Assembly (NCBI GenBank): GCA_003952965.2
Contig: RXIC02000410.1
Span: 186,001 to 250,000 of the forward strand
Length of the DNA: 64,000 nt
Source of the DNA: Morella rubra
Taxonomy: Eukaryota; Streptophyta; Magnoliopsida; Fagales; Myricaceae
Direction: 5' to 3'
The notes under the pieces were generated by a model that saw nothing but the letters and a program-made list of their open reading frames with translations, did not search any database and had not been told where the DNA came from. Positions 38,661 through 50,700 of the stretch are shown in pieces; positions within the stretch are counted from its first letter, which is position 1; every line of letters begins with the position of its first letter. Both the position numbers and the translations under genes were made by a program.

Positions 38661-38779
38661 GAAAAGAAAACATGTCAGCCGAGAATTATCCTAGTAAATA
38701 TCCGGCCATGCATGCTTATATTCATTTTTATATAATGACAAATTTTTTTTTGATAACGAGGAAAATCGATGGGTCCACG

Positions 38780-40284
38780 CAGGGGCGGAACTACGTAGGG
38801 ATGATGGGGGCAGCCGCCCCCCATCGCCTGAAAAATCTTTCAAATTTTTTTTTTTTTAATGTGTCAAGCTCAGTTCACCCCCAATAACTTTTTTTCCTGC
38901 GTTGGACTTCCGCCCCCCTTAAACCCAGACCCAAAATGATAAGAAGCTTCAAAGACCGAGGAAGGGTTAGACATCGGGGATTGTATGGTGAGGGGTAGAC
39001 GTGTCAGGTTTTGCTTTGTGCAAATGCTTGGTGTAAAGTGGTGAAGTGTGCGTCACAGAGCCTGCAGTTTGGGATTGGGGTTGCTTACCTACCGTTTTTG
39101 CGTGAAGGGTCTTCTATTAGGGGAATTTTATTAGACTCTAATATTACCACATCAACGTAAGGTCTTCTTCGGACTAATATGGTATATTCGTTTTTTACAA
39201 ACTTTTCTTGAATATCAATTGAGAGTATACGTAGAAATATTTTTATGATTTAATAGGTAATAAACCCCCATAAAATCACAAAAAAAACAAAAAAAACGAA
39301 ATCAAGAAGTAATCAAATCACCTCCTTCGAATTGTCCGTGCAAGAATTAGTATTCCATGAATTAAAGATTATTGGAATATTTACTTTAATTTGTAAGATA
39401 TGCTGCAAAATGTCCGTGCAAGAATTAGTATTAGATTATTGGAATATTTACTTTAATTTGTAAGATATGCTGCAAAACCCAATTCGAAGTAATTGCATTA
39501 AAAAAGAGTCTAAATTATTGAATAACAGAATTTATTTTTGTTTAATAACTTAAACTTTTAGGATAAATGATAGGTAAATATTTTAAGTAGTTCTGAAATT
39601 CATATCTGACTCTATATTTTATTTCAAATTTAAATTAAATATTATACATAATTTTAAAATAGATTCATATAAATTATGCATTAACTAAATTTTTTTTTTT
39701 GAGCTAGAAACATGGTACATTGAGTACCGAAGAGACAAAAATGAATTGGAGGTCTATATTTATGATGTGAGAAGTCATGATGTTTTTTTTGGGCTTCAAG
39801 ATATTTGAGATATGCTGTAAAGATGTTGAGAAAAGAAAGCATATTCTATATCTATTGATTTATCAGCTTATTGAGTTGGCATTGGTCTTACTAGTTGCGA
39901 TTGCAACCGTTGAGAGAGTGATTGCAACCGTTGAGAGGTGTTCTCTGCGATGTAGTGTATCAAAACTGACTTGCATAATAAGATGATAGATAAATGGATA
40001 AATGATAGTATAATGATATACATCGAGAGTGAAATTTTTGAAACTATTGATAACTAAGCTATTTTGCAATATTTTTAGAAAATGCAATCCCGTAAGATCC
40101 AATTGCTACCTCTCAGTATCAGTAAATAGTACAGTACGTGTATTTTAATATTTTTAGTGTTCTTAGTCCTTCATTTTTGATATTTTAACTCTAAGATATT
40201 TTTTTGCATTACATAGTAAAAATTTTTTTTTGTTATTTTCCTTAAGAATTTATCCCTTCGATTGCATTCCTAGTTCCGCCACTG
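38780..40284. mobile_element. Non-autonomous hAT transposon
   Basis: The ends are CAGGGGCGGAACTACGTAGGG at left and, as reverse complement of the right end, CAGTGGCGGAACTAGGA, the typical hAT terminus. An 8-bp duplication borders it with one mismatch: GGTCCACG at 38772-38779 and GGTCCACA at 40285-40292. The 1505-bp body has no transposase frame. It holds a tandem duplication at 39339-39476 and a short GATTGCAACCGTTGAGAG repeat near 39897-39936. It lies 195 bp after the protease gene. Confidence 0.82.
39339..39476. repeat. Tandem duplication of about 70 bp inside the hAT element
   Basis: TGTCCGTGCAAGAATTAGTA ... GATATGCTGCAAAA occurs twice head to tail; the second copy lacks a short internal CCATGAATTAA block. 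Confidence 0.8.
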
Positions 40285-40292
40285 GGTCCACA

Positions 40293-41177
40293 TAGAGTGA
40301 TACTTATCTAACGAACAAATGGTGGCACAAAAACCCACTACCCATGATCTTCTACTGAAGTAACCGATTTGATACTTGAGGAAATCAAACTCAAAATCGT
40401 GCCGCTAAACCATAAAATCTCAAGTATCGCCCTTACCACGAGGCTACCAGAGGAGGGATAAAGTAACTAATTTCATTGTAAAGGACACGTGTAGCTTTTA
40501 AATAATAATAAATTTTTGAGATGACCAGTAATTTCACAAAACACAATAATTTGTAACAAAATTCGATTATTTTTTATAATAGAGAAGCTCCTTTTTAAGT
40601 AAATTTGTATAAACAAAACAAAAAATGTCGAAAAGATAATGCATTTTTCCTGCATCAGTTCAATTAATCACCCTTTAATCCTAAAATAAATAAATAAAGA
40701 ATAAACAAAAGAATAGCAAGATTGTAGAACAAAATTAAGAAACTTGGCGGACACGGGCTTTGAATTTTGGATGAAAATTTGCTGTAATTTCTTATTTAAA
40801 TTATACAGAAGAGAGATAAACGTAACAGTTAAATTTACAGTAGAGTCCATGCCTCCCGCACTAATAAGTAACTACTATTTTTCCGACAGAGAATGGAAAG
40901 CGTACTAGATTAGGCCTAAAAGAGCAGAACATGTGGAAGGAGAGGCAGGCAAAAAAAGAGAATAAAAGAAGAAAAAAAGAGGCGGAGAACGGTGTATCCT
41001 AGTACATTTTTTACGACTGGCGTACTTTGTGACCGCTGAGGTGGCTCGCTCAATCTGTCCAAGTACCCCTGCCAATCAAATGTTATCTGCTCATGCAGTT
41101 CTATCCTCAAAAACCACAGCCCACACTGCCTGTTTAACTCTGTCTCTCTCCCACACACGAACTAACTGTCACCAAAT
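40293..41177. other. Upstream flank of ENH1
   Basis: No separate gene. The last few hundred bases should contain the ENH1 promoter and leader. I saw no convincing TATA box, which is common in plant genes for plastid proteins. Confidence 0.4.
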
Positions 41178-44100
41178 ATGTCATCAGCTGCGGTTGCGGG
41201 TTCCTCTGCCTGCACTGCCGCCTTCCCCACGAACCACGCCATTACAACTTCTTCAATAACACCTGTAAAGCCGTTCATATCATCTAAATGCCAGGTATAC
41301 ACTGTCCAATAATGTCAATTCTCATGGAATACACCATAAAAAATTCTTGACTTCCTTTCTTTGTCAACAGAAAACCACCTTTCAAGGTCTCTCACTTCAA
41401 GAAGCCAAAAGGTTTATCTCGGATTCGTTTCTAGTTGAGAGTAGAAGCAGTTTCGCCAATGTAAGAAGAGGGCTTCAGGTCACAGCAAGGACTGCCGGGG
41501 CTTCAAAGACCATTGAGGCAGAGATTGACAAGCCGCTAGGCCTCACCTTGGGCCAAAAGCCTGGTGGTGGTGTTGTCGTTACTGTGAGTTTCTTTTTCTA
41601 ATATCTTATTTCTATCTTGTCGAGATTCAATTGCAGAATTTGTCACGCATGAAAAAGGAAAAAGAAGAAACAGCAGAATGATGTTGTGTTTTGTTCCTTT
41701 TTGCTGAATTGAGGTTGTTCGTGGCACCTCACTTTGATTTAGGCTGTAGATGGGGGTGGGAATGCAGCAAAAGCGGGAATAAAGACAGGTGACCAGGTAC
41801 TCTACACTAGCAGTTTCTTTGGAGATGAGCTGTGGCCAGCTGATAAGCTGGGGTTTACAAAAACTGCCATCCAAGCAAAGCCAGACTCCGTCTACTTCGT
41901 TGTTAGCAGGTTATCTTTGCTTTCATTTGTTCATGTCCTCTTGTTTTCCCATTTATGTGGTTTTTGCAACAGAATCTGAGAAAAATAGAAAGGAATTTTT
42001 TTTCTTCTTTCACGAGACATGCAATCCTGATTGAGGCACAAGAAATTAGACATAGCAGTACAGCGGACAACTTTCCACTGGTATAATGGAATGCGTGCTA
42101 AGTTAAAATTTTGTTAGATGCTGTTTAATTGAAGGTTTTAAGAGCAGCTTAAAATTGACAAATATAAAACAGAAAAGATGGGCAGTTCTGTTGTGTTGGT
42201 TCATCAAGACATGAAAGGATGCTGCGTGTTTCCTACTGAAGTCAGAGCACGGCAAATTAAAACAACAAATATTTCTGCTAAATAGTTAGAAAATAGAGCT
42301 TTGTCGATTTCAGGGCAAGCAAGTTGTCCAAAGTGTAAGAAAAGATACAAAACGGTAGGCAAAGATCTCCACTGATGTGTAATGACAACTAACCACTATA
42401 GTAGTGGAAACAGATGGATAGAAGTGCTACCGTTTTAAGTGGAAGGCCCTGTCAGATAATAGATGGGGAACCGTTAATGCGTATCTGAATATGAGTAGCG
42501 GCATAGTAATAGCCCAAATGACATTTGCAAAGGCAACCTAATAATGCAATGGACGAGGCTGCATTCAGCTATGCTGCAACTCCTAATTGGTTCTTAATTG
42601 GATTATGGAAAAATATAACTCAAAGTATGCATTTAATAATACGTGAAACAGATGAAATTGAGACTTATTCTATGTTGTTTTTAGCTCCCTATAGGATGTT
42701 GTTTGACGAAACAAATATCATGTTTTACAACAGAGACATCATCTCCCAAAAGTTGCATCATCTTTAATCTGAATGAAGATACTCTGTATATCTAATGTGC
42801 GGTACATGGTTAAATTTGTATCATCATGGTAAACCAGTAGTATGCTGCATTGACCATACTCAAGAACAGTTGCAGTCTGAAAAGTGACTTGCCTCTTTAC
42901 CTGTTTAGATCTCTTTAGAGTATTCATGGATTGGAAATCTTCTATTGCGTTTAAGTAAGAAATGGTGAGGTTAAGATAAATGGAAGGATCATAGTTTCAT
43001 CAATGTAGGCTAAGGCATTCCGTCGGATAAATATTTCAAGTAGTATCAGAGTGATTCTAAATTTTAGGTGTTCAACATGATGAATTTTCAAAGCTTGAAA
43101 TATGCTTCTGTGATGTCTGTCTCAACATTTTGTCTGGAGTAGCAGCGGATCATAAGTATTCAATGTTTTCATTTACCATTTAAACTGCTACTAAGCCTTA
43201 TTATATTTCTAATATTTAAGGGATATTTTGGGAGGATAGAAACAAGTGCATAAATTTGTCGGACATATATAAACGTGGACCTTGACTTAAGAATCTTCAA
43301 AGTCGTGAAAGATGTGAGTAATTAGAATCCCAAAAATATCAAGAAGCATTAAATTTCGTTTTGAGATTTTGACAAATATGATAAGGCAATATGAAAATAC
43401 AAGCCTAATAATCCTGATTCCCTATATAAGGCATCTATCTTTAATGTAATACCAAGGAGATTAGAGTCAAGCTGCTATATTAATGGACTCCACTTGTAAG
43501 ATCTCCTACGTTTAGCCCATGAAGGTAATGTTCCATCACTCATGTAATCATTGCTCCTCATTCACCATCAGATTTGCACTGTAATTTGTGTGATGTCTCT
43601 ACTCTTTTTGGTAAGTTGGATGTTTCTACTCTGGTTTGGATCTTCATCTTTATTTCCATTCAATGAAAATATACTTGTTGTATGCCACCATAATCACCCG
43701 ATCCATTCTCTTTTCTTCAATTTGGAACAATCAAATAGCAAATAGAGAGTTTTGATTGTTCACCACTTGCTGTACTGTTTCTATAGGTTGCAGATGTCTA
43801 GTCTCAAGTAGTTTACTTTCTTTACTCTTTCAAAGAGGATGCTCTCTGTTTAGTACATGTTTCTACTTTATGCATATTACAATGCAAACGCACTTAACAT
43901 GAAGGGAGAAAGCATACAACAATTGTAACAACACTGTTGAATCTATCCAATCCATGATGGATTTGATCTCACCTCATTGCCTACACTCTTTAGTAACTTT
44001 GGCCCTGTGTCATTTGAGGATCCCTCTGTTTGCCTCAAGGGAATTCGTGTCTAGAGAAATGTACATTACTACACTTGTCAGAAGGAAAGTAAAAAATAAA

Positions 44101-45280
44101 TAAATAAAATAAATAATAATATAATACTTAAAGAGTAAGAATCCACAAGTGAGCTGATGACGTTGAATTTCTGTTAGTATTTTTAAACATGTTTTCCAGT
44201 AAGATCCATGCTCAGTGTCCATTTATCCATCTGCAATACAGAGGTGCTGAGGTAGATGTTAAGCGATTACAAAAGCGTCCGGCTCCTCCCCGCTTTGGAA
44301 GGAAATTAACTGACACTCAAAAGGCAAGCAACTTTTTGGAATTTGGCACAATAAGCTTCAGTCTGTTAGTCATTATATATTTATAATCTGTATTCAAGTT
44401 AATATACTATGGGCTTTTTGCTACAGAATTATTAACCATGGAACCTTCGTGCAGGCTAGAGCCACTCACATATGCCTTGATTGTGGATTCATATACTTTT
44501 TACAGAAACCATTTGATGAGCAGGTAAGCTTGGTTCCTGAAGCACCATGCTTCATTGTTCCCGTCAAAACCAGAGAAAGAACAGCTTTAGTGCATCTTAA
44601 CATCACAAGCACATTTGACATCACACCATTGCAGTTATAATTTGAATCTTGTGCTTTCCTCTTTTTCTACCTTTTGTAAATCGCAAAGAGTTGAACTCAA
44701 GACTCTTCTTACCATCAATACCTTGGGTGCTACACTTTGCAGCATTGGCAATGATCAAGGACGAAGCTGGGGAGGAGGGAGCCTTGAAACTTTTTTTTTT
44801 CTAACTCCACTTTTTCTGGTTTTATTAGATATGGACTCTCTACCTTCGTCCCTGGCAATGATGTTATTTCAGTCACTGTTTAACAGTTTTTATTGAAAAA
44901 GGGGAATATTATTTCAGGATGCTTTCTATACATACTAGTTGCATCCCTTCTGTGGCAGCCATCTACTTACTGCAGGACTCACTCTAGGAAAGGATTCATA
45001 GAGTTCATATGCCATATACATTCCCTTATGATTATTTTGCCAATAATTGGTATCTTCTGAGTAGGTGATGCCTCATTGACAAATATGGATCTTTTTATTT
45101 GTTCTACAGCCGGATACATATGTTTGCCCTCAATGTAGAGCACCAAAGAAGAGGTTTGCACGGTATGATGTGAACAGTGGAAAAGCAGTTGGTGGAGGGT
45201 TGCCTCCAATTGGGGTCATCATTGGACTGGTGGCTGGTATTGGTGGAGTTGCAGCATTGCTCGTTTATGGTCTTCAATGA
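41178..45280 (+). CDS. ENH1, plastid rubredoxin-like protein with PDZ-like domain
   Basis: Six exons: 41178-41294, 41371-41583, 41743-41909, 44242-44323, 44455-44523 and 45110-45280, joining in frame to 272 residues, about the length of Arabidopsis ENH1. Residues 1-65 are a Ser/Thr-rich plastid transit peptide. A PDZ-like domain covers about 73-165 (PLGLTLGQKPGGG, AAKAGIKTGDQV). The rubredoxin domain has CLDC at 200-203 and CPQC at 222-225, two CxxC knuckles that bind one iron. A single C-terminal membrane segment (PPIGVIIGLVAGIGGVAALL) precedes YGLQ. ENH1 (ENHANCER OF SOS3-1) is linked to salt tolerance and reactive-oxygen control with SOS2 in Arabidopsis. Intron 3 is 2.3 kb; intron 4 appears to be GC-AG. 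An AATAAA follows at 45325. All key residues are present. Confidence 0.95.
44324..44454 (+). other. ENH1 intron 4, apparent GC-AG intron
   Basis: The coding continuity TDTQK/ARATHICLDCG requires the exon to end at 44323 (CAAAAG) and resume at 44455. The intron then begins GCAAGC and ends GTGCAG. No GT close by keeps the frame and the conserved residues. GCAAG is the usual first part of minor GC-AG introns. Confidence 0.75.
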
Positions 45281-45324
45281 TTATTTTGACTACTGAATTC
45301 ACATCGTGGATTCTTTCTTCTTCA

Positions 45325-45330
45325 AATAAA
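45325..45330 (+). terminator. Poly(A) signal of ENH1
   Basis: AATAAA lies 45 bp after the ENH1 stop codon. Confidence 0.5.
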
Positions 45331-45789
45331 TCTACCTGGTTTATGTGATATAGAATTCTGAAGTTAGTCTTTGGTGTTTAGTATCTCAAGAGTTCTACTC
45401 TTGGGGGCCCATTGTCTGTGTTGTGAAGTGGTGCAAATATTAAAACTGGTGTACTTGGAGCTGAAGAAACTCCATGAGCAACACTTCCGGCCAATAGAAA
45501 CATTAATATCTAATGTACGAAGAGGTTCATTGTCTCAAAATTGTGAATTTATGATCCATACTACTTCAATCATAACTTGCATTAGCCTTCCACGCATCAA
45601 GACAGTCATCTCAGCTGTGAAATTCTCTACCTAATTGCATCCATTTGTCGCTTAATCATTCACAATATGCTTGTAATGAACCATCAAAAAGTATGGACAT
45701 TGCCACTCTTTATTTTATTTTATTTTATTTTTTAACAAGGGAAATCCCTTGGCAACTTCTATACACCGGGCTCGACTTAGCCCAACTTA

Positions 45790-46017
45790 AGGGGCGTTTG
45801 TTTCTTAAAATTTTGGCACCTAAAATTTCGGGTCAGATTAAAAAATTATAAAATAATATCTCTTTCTCCCTCAAATAATTCGTTTTCATTATAATATTCA
45901 TTAAAATATTCTCTCTCTTCACTTTTTCATCAACTTCCATAAAATATCTTCACTTTTCACTAACCCCAATATCTCAAAATTTTCACCAGTCTAAAATTTT
46001 CACAAACAAACACCACC
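45790..46017. mobile_element. Tourist-like MITE downstream of ENH1
   Basis: TIRs are AGGGGCGTTTGTTTCTTAAA and, as reverse complement of the right end, GGTGGTGTTTGTTTGTGAAA. A TTA duplication lies at 45787-45789 and 46018-46020, the PIF/Harbinger target. It is 228 bp, non-coding and AT-rich. Confidence 0.6.
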
Positions 46018-46020
46018 TTA

Positions 46021-47786
46021 GACACACTGCAAGACCTTAATGCTATAGGTAAATCTGGGGAAAGTTAGATGGTCCATAGCACATATCTCTTTTTCAATCA
46101 TTAGAGAATCGAACTCAAGATTGAGTGTCTAACCATGCACTTTTAAGTGCGTCCTAACCATGGAGGCAATTTGATAGTTACACAATTTTAGTGATAATGA
46201 ATCTCCTCGTCAATTTGATCAAGCAACCAGGGAGGCTTTAGCTCCTATCGGCTTCAATGTGACCTCAATCCAAATATCTGCCTGTCTATATTTAACTATT
46301 TAAGTGCAATCAGATTTTTTTTTTAAGAAAAAAAAACTGAAAATATCCTATCCAATCCTCCTTATGTTTAAGATATAAATGGGTAAGGCTATGTCTGCAA
46401 ATCAGACTCAGTATTTTCTTCTTCTAGTTTCCATAGCTGTGCATTATTAACAGAGTGAAGATAATGCATATATGCAGATTGGACTTCCAAATTTTCTGCC
46501 GCTTCTTGTAAAAGCCAGGGAAATAACTATGTTGAGAAGTATAATCCTGAGGTACAATATTCTGCTTTTAAAAAAATAATAATAATAATAACAATAATAA
46601 TTTGGCCCATAATAAAACAACAGCATACAGAAATAGAATTCTTAAGTATCCAAGCAATAAAATTCAGAAATAGGTAAATCAGGTAAAAAAAAAAAAAAGA
46701 TTTTTATCTTCAAGGAACAAACATCAAAATTGCCATTATTGTCAGGACCAACTTTTCATTCTCATTTTTAGGCTCGCCATTGGTGACGTCATTGGTCACG
46801 GAAAACCGCCAACCGCCAGTTTTCGGTGCTGACACCTGCTGCCGGTGGTCTCACAGTTTACAATTTTTTTTAAAAAATACAAAATAAAACTACACGTCGT
46901 TTCAATTTTTATAAAGAAAAAAAGGAGTTGTTCTCTACTTAAAGAGAACAATGCTGTTTCACTCTCGAGTCTTGCCTCTCTTCCAGTGCCGCCCCCTTTG
47001 CCCTCTCTCGCCTCTATCTCTACTCTCAGTTAGGACTATTCAACTTTGGTGTTGGTATTGATTATGGCCAAAATCAGCACTTACATCGAATGGGCCGATT
47101 TTTAAATATTGACTACCACCACCACCAGCGTTAAGGGCAATAACCGACCTTCAGTGGTGGCGGTTCCCGATTAACTTGTATTTATATTAGACTATTTTAT
47201 TTAGCATTTTACGCAGTTGGCCTAATGTATGTTTTCTTTTCTTTTTTTCTTTTTTAATGCATTGATCACATATCAATAAAATCTAAACTAATAAAATATA
47301 AAATCAATAAAATTAACAATCAAAGCACTAAAATATCAACATGTATTTACTGAAAAGAAATAAGAAAAAAACTTGTCATAATCTCAAACAGCAATGACAA
47401 ACAGAGAACCGAAAATAACTGGACAAAATGATAGCAAATAAAAGAATGCTTGCCAGACAATGTTGTGTTATTTTCCCCATCTTTATGAGAGAAAAATTAG
47501 ATGTTGTCTGATTTTTGCCTTTGGTTTTACTCTTCTAAGTTTTCTGTTTGGCATTTGTGCATCTGTCCTAGCTGAAAATCTTGGGTTTTCCTCATAACAG
47601 GCTGCTTGGGGTATAAAACGAGATTGCATTTGGTTTTTTCCCTTCACCAATATTCCTAACTTTAATGAGGCCTATAACAAACGTTCCCATTTTTTTTTCA
47701 ACTTTTTGATCTCGGAATTCATAGTGGTTACGGATGGAGCACTATGAATTCACATAAATCAAATGGGCCAAAAGCCCGAGGGAGTT
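46021..47786. other. Intergenic, no gene seen
   Basis: Contains an ATA/ATAATA simple repeat near 46570-46605 and a somewhat GC-richer block at 46770-47160 with no recognised coding frame. Confidence 0.4.
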
Positions 47787-47791
47787 AGACT

Positions 47792-48951
47792 TGTTAATGT
47801 ATTTTTTAGTTGGAGTATAGACTTCATGACGAGTCTGTATTAATTCCTGAGATTTGCATTTGTCAAGTCCTACGTAAAAGACCAGTGCTTCAACACATTT
47901 GGTGATTGACTGAAGTGTTAAGGTTTGAATGAAGTATGCTTACAGTTCACTAACTCGAAGTTGGACAGAGTTCTCACTCAAGTTTGATCAAGACTTGTGA
48001 AAGGTAGTTACAACAGTTTTAACAGAAGTGCGCATGAAGAAAGATTTCTAGAAGATTCATGAGAACTTTCTTCTCAACCCTCCAGAAAATAAAAATTATT
48101 CTCTTATCACATTTTCTATCTATTGGTAACGAAAAAGAGCCATACCTTGAGAGACCATTGCTTCCAGAGTTTTTCTTCGATATACAGTCCTTGTTATTGA
48201 TTCTCTAGTTTGCTGTGTATGAACTGAGATTGAACCTAGAGAGATTATTCCATCCCTCATTATCTCAAATTCATTTTTTGATCACCATTACAAACCTTGC
48301 TTAAAAAGGTAAACTCCAGAGGTTGCTGGAGATCTACCAAGAGAAGCTGATTGCACGTGGAGTGTGGAAAAGATCGGCTTGGCTGTGGAGATCAGTTTTT
48401 CGGTATCACAACTTCAAACGAAAGAGGAGTTCCTCGTTCCCTGCAAGAGGCAGATCTGGATGTTGTATTCCAGGTAAGGTAACAGTAGAGTAGACTAGCA
48501 ATGGGGTGTTGGGTAGTTTATCGATCACTGTGTACCGAGTTTGAAGATTTTAGTGGATTCGATTAACTGGCCTTCAAGCCCGGAGAGTTTTTACCTCTTG
48601 AAAGAATTCTTTCAAGCGGGTTTTCTCTTCGTAACCAAATCTTGGTGTCTTTATGTGTGATTTTGTTTACATAGATTAACTTGCTGTTATTGTGATTATT
48701 TTTCTTTCTTTAGTTTCCTTGATTAAGAAAAAAGTATAGTGTTGTTCTGTGACCTTGAGAATTTGCTGTCCATATTGGGTTATCACTTCTGAACGATATT
48801 TTGTTGCTTTAGTTTTCTTGAAATTACTGATTGTACTTGTGAAGAGTGTGCAGTTTTTAAGTGGTTAAAGAATTCAAGAAAAATCAGAACCTATTCAACC
48901 CCTCCTTCTAGGTTCGGCAACATTGCTTTGAGTCTTGAATCGTCCACTTCA
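47792..48951 (+). repeat. 5' LTR of the copia-type element
   Basis: 1160 bp, bounded by TG and CA; matches 53190-54334 along its length with scattered substitutions and small length differences. Confidence 0.9.
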
Positions 48952-48999
48952 ATTGGTATCAGAGCAGACTTCGACTCCTAAGACTCAAATATAATATGG

Positions 49000-50700
49000 A
49001 TAAAGGTCAATCGCTGAATGTTCCTCTGTATTTTGATGGATAGAATTACGCGTATTGGAAAGTGAGAATGAGAGCATTTCTCAAGTCTATAGATGAAAGA
49101 GTATGGGCTTCTATGACTTTAGGATGGGAGAAATCGTATACTGTTGTAAATGAAGAAAAGATTGTGAAAGAACCACAACAATGGTCTGCAAGTGAATTGC
49201 TAAATGCTGGCTGGAATAATAAAGGAATTAACGCCATTTTCATGAGCATTTCCCCTGAAGAATTTATGCGGATTTCTAACTGTGAAACGCAAAAGAGGCG
49301 TGGGATATCCTCTTGGTCACCCATGAAGGTACGAAGGCAGTTAGAGATTCCAAAATTCAGATGAACATCACTAAATTTGAAGAGCTTAGAATGAAAGACG
49401 ATGAAACGTTTGACGAGTTTTATGGGAAACTCACAAATCTGGTCAATTACAGCTTTAGTTTAGGTGAGAAAATACCTGAATCTAAGGTCGATTGTAAGAT
49501 TCTAAGATCTTTACCAGAAAGGTTTAGGGCTAAGTGACAACCATTGAAGAAAGTAAAATTTGGACTCCATTAAGCTTGATGAACTAGTGGGTTCTCTTCA
49601 AACTTATGAAATGAGGTTTCCTCCAGCCAAGAAAGGAAAGTCCATCGCGTTGAAGGTTTTGGATGATGATTCATGTTCTGAAGATGATATATTTGATGAA
49701 GACGACATCGATTTGTTCGTTAAAAAATTCAGGAAAGTATTTAAGTTCAAGAAGGGCAGAAATTGGAAAGGCCAGAAATCTAATTTGAAAGCTTTTAAGA
49801 AACCAAGTTGGAAGAGCGATGAGCAAAGGGATAAATCTGAAAAGAAGAGTAAAAAAGAAGCAAGAACAAGGGTGCAATGTCACGGGTGCAAAGGATTTGG
49901 GCACTTTAAAGCTGAATGTCCTACTTACTTGAAATCGAAAGGGAAGAACGCTATGAAGACAACACTTTCAGATTCTGACATAGAGTCAAATTCTCAGATG
50001 CAGAAACTTCGAATAATGATAAGGTAAATTTTGTAGCTTTCACTTCATCTATTAATCTAACGAGTTTGCTGAATGTTGATAATGCAGATGAAACCTTTCT
50101 GAGATATGATGAAGTTGATAGCTTAAAAGAAGCCTATCAAGAGCTATATAAGGAGAGCATCAAAATTAAGAAGGAGAATGTCTTCAACTCTTAAGAAAAT
50201 AGTTCTTGTTGAAAAAGAAAGAGATGAACTAGCTGAAAAGTTAGTAGAGAAAAATGCTATGATTCAAGAACTTATGACTATGAATACTTCTCTAGAAGAT
50301 CTACATCTAAACTATCAAAGGAGATGGAACAAGCTGATGAACAGCTGAAAAATTCATGTGGGAACCAGCCACCTTGACAAGATGCTAAATTGGTCAATCT
50401 GACAGCAATAAAAATGGTTTGGGTTTCAAAAATTCGACATCAATCCCCTCAACCTCAAAAAGAGTGGTATTTGTGCCAGCTACTAAGAGTAACTCTGCTG
50501 TAACCGAAGTTTATGGTAAGGTAATCTCGACAAAAAATTCTGTTTCTGTGAAAACAAAAATTTCTAGATTTTTTCCTACTTGCTTTTATTGTGGAAAAAT
50601 TGGTCATATTAAACCAAAGTGTTATGATTTTTTGAAAAATGAAAGTAGGCGAGATTACTCAATAATGTTTCAAAATCTGAGTTTGGTAAGTTGATGTTAC
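49000..50700 (+). pseudogene. Gag region of the copia-type element
   Basis: The start of the interior encodes the Gag capsid-like region (YWKVRMRAFLKSIDERVW, then WNNKGINAIFMSIS), typical of the UBN2/retrotransposon gag family. A CCHC knuckle follows (CHGCKGFGHFKAEC, about 49880-49920), then a charged, coiled stretch and a second knuckle (CFYCGKIGHIKPKC, about 50580-50620). The region is degraded, and no protein is expected. Fossil. Confidence 0.8.

Noticed and set aside
41789-44222. Several open frames in the 2.3-kb third intron of ENH1
   Set aside because: None has a domain or conserved composition, and ENH1 coding continuity is complete without them.
49046-49324. Minus-strand frame over the gag region
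   Set aside because: Shadow of the plus-strand gag sequence of the fossil LTR element.
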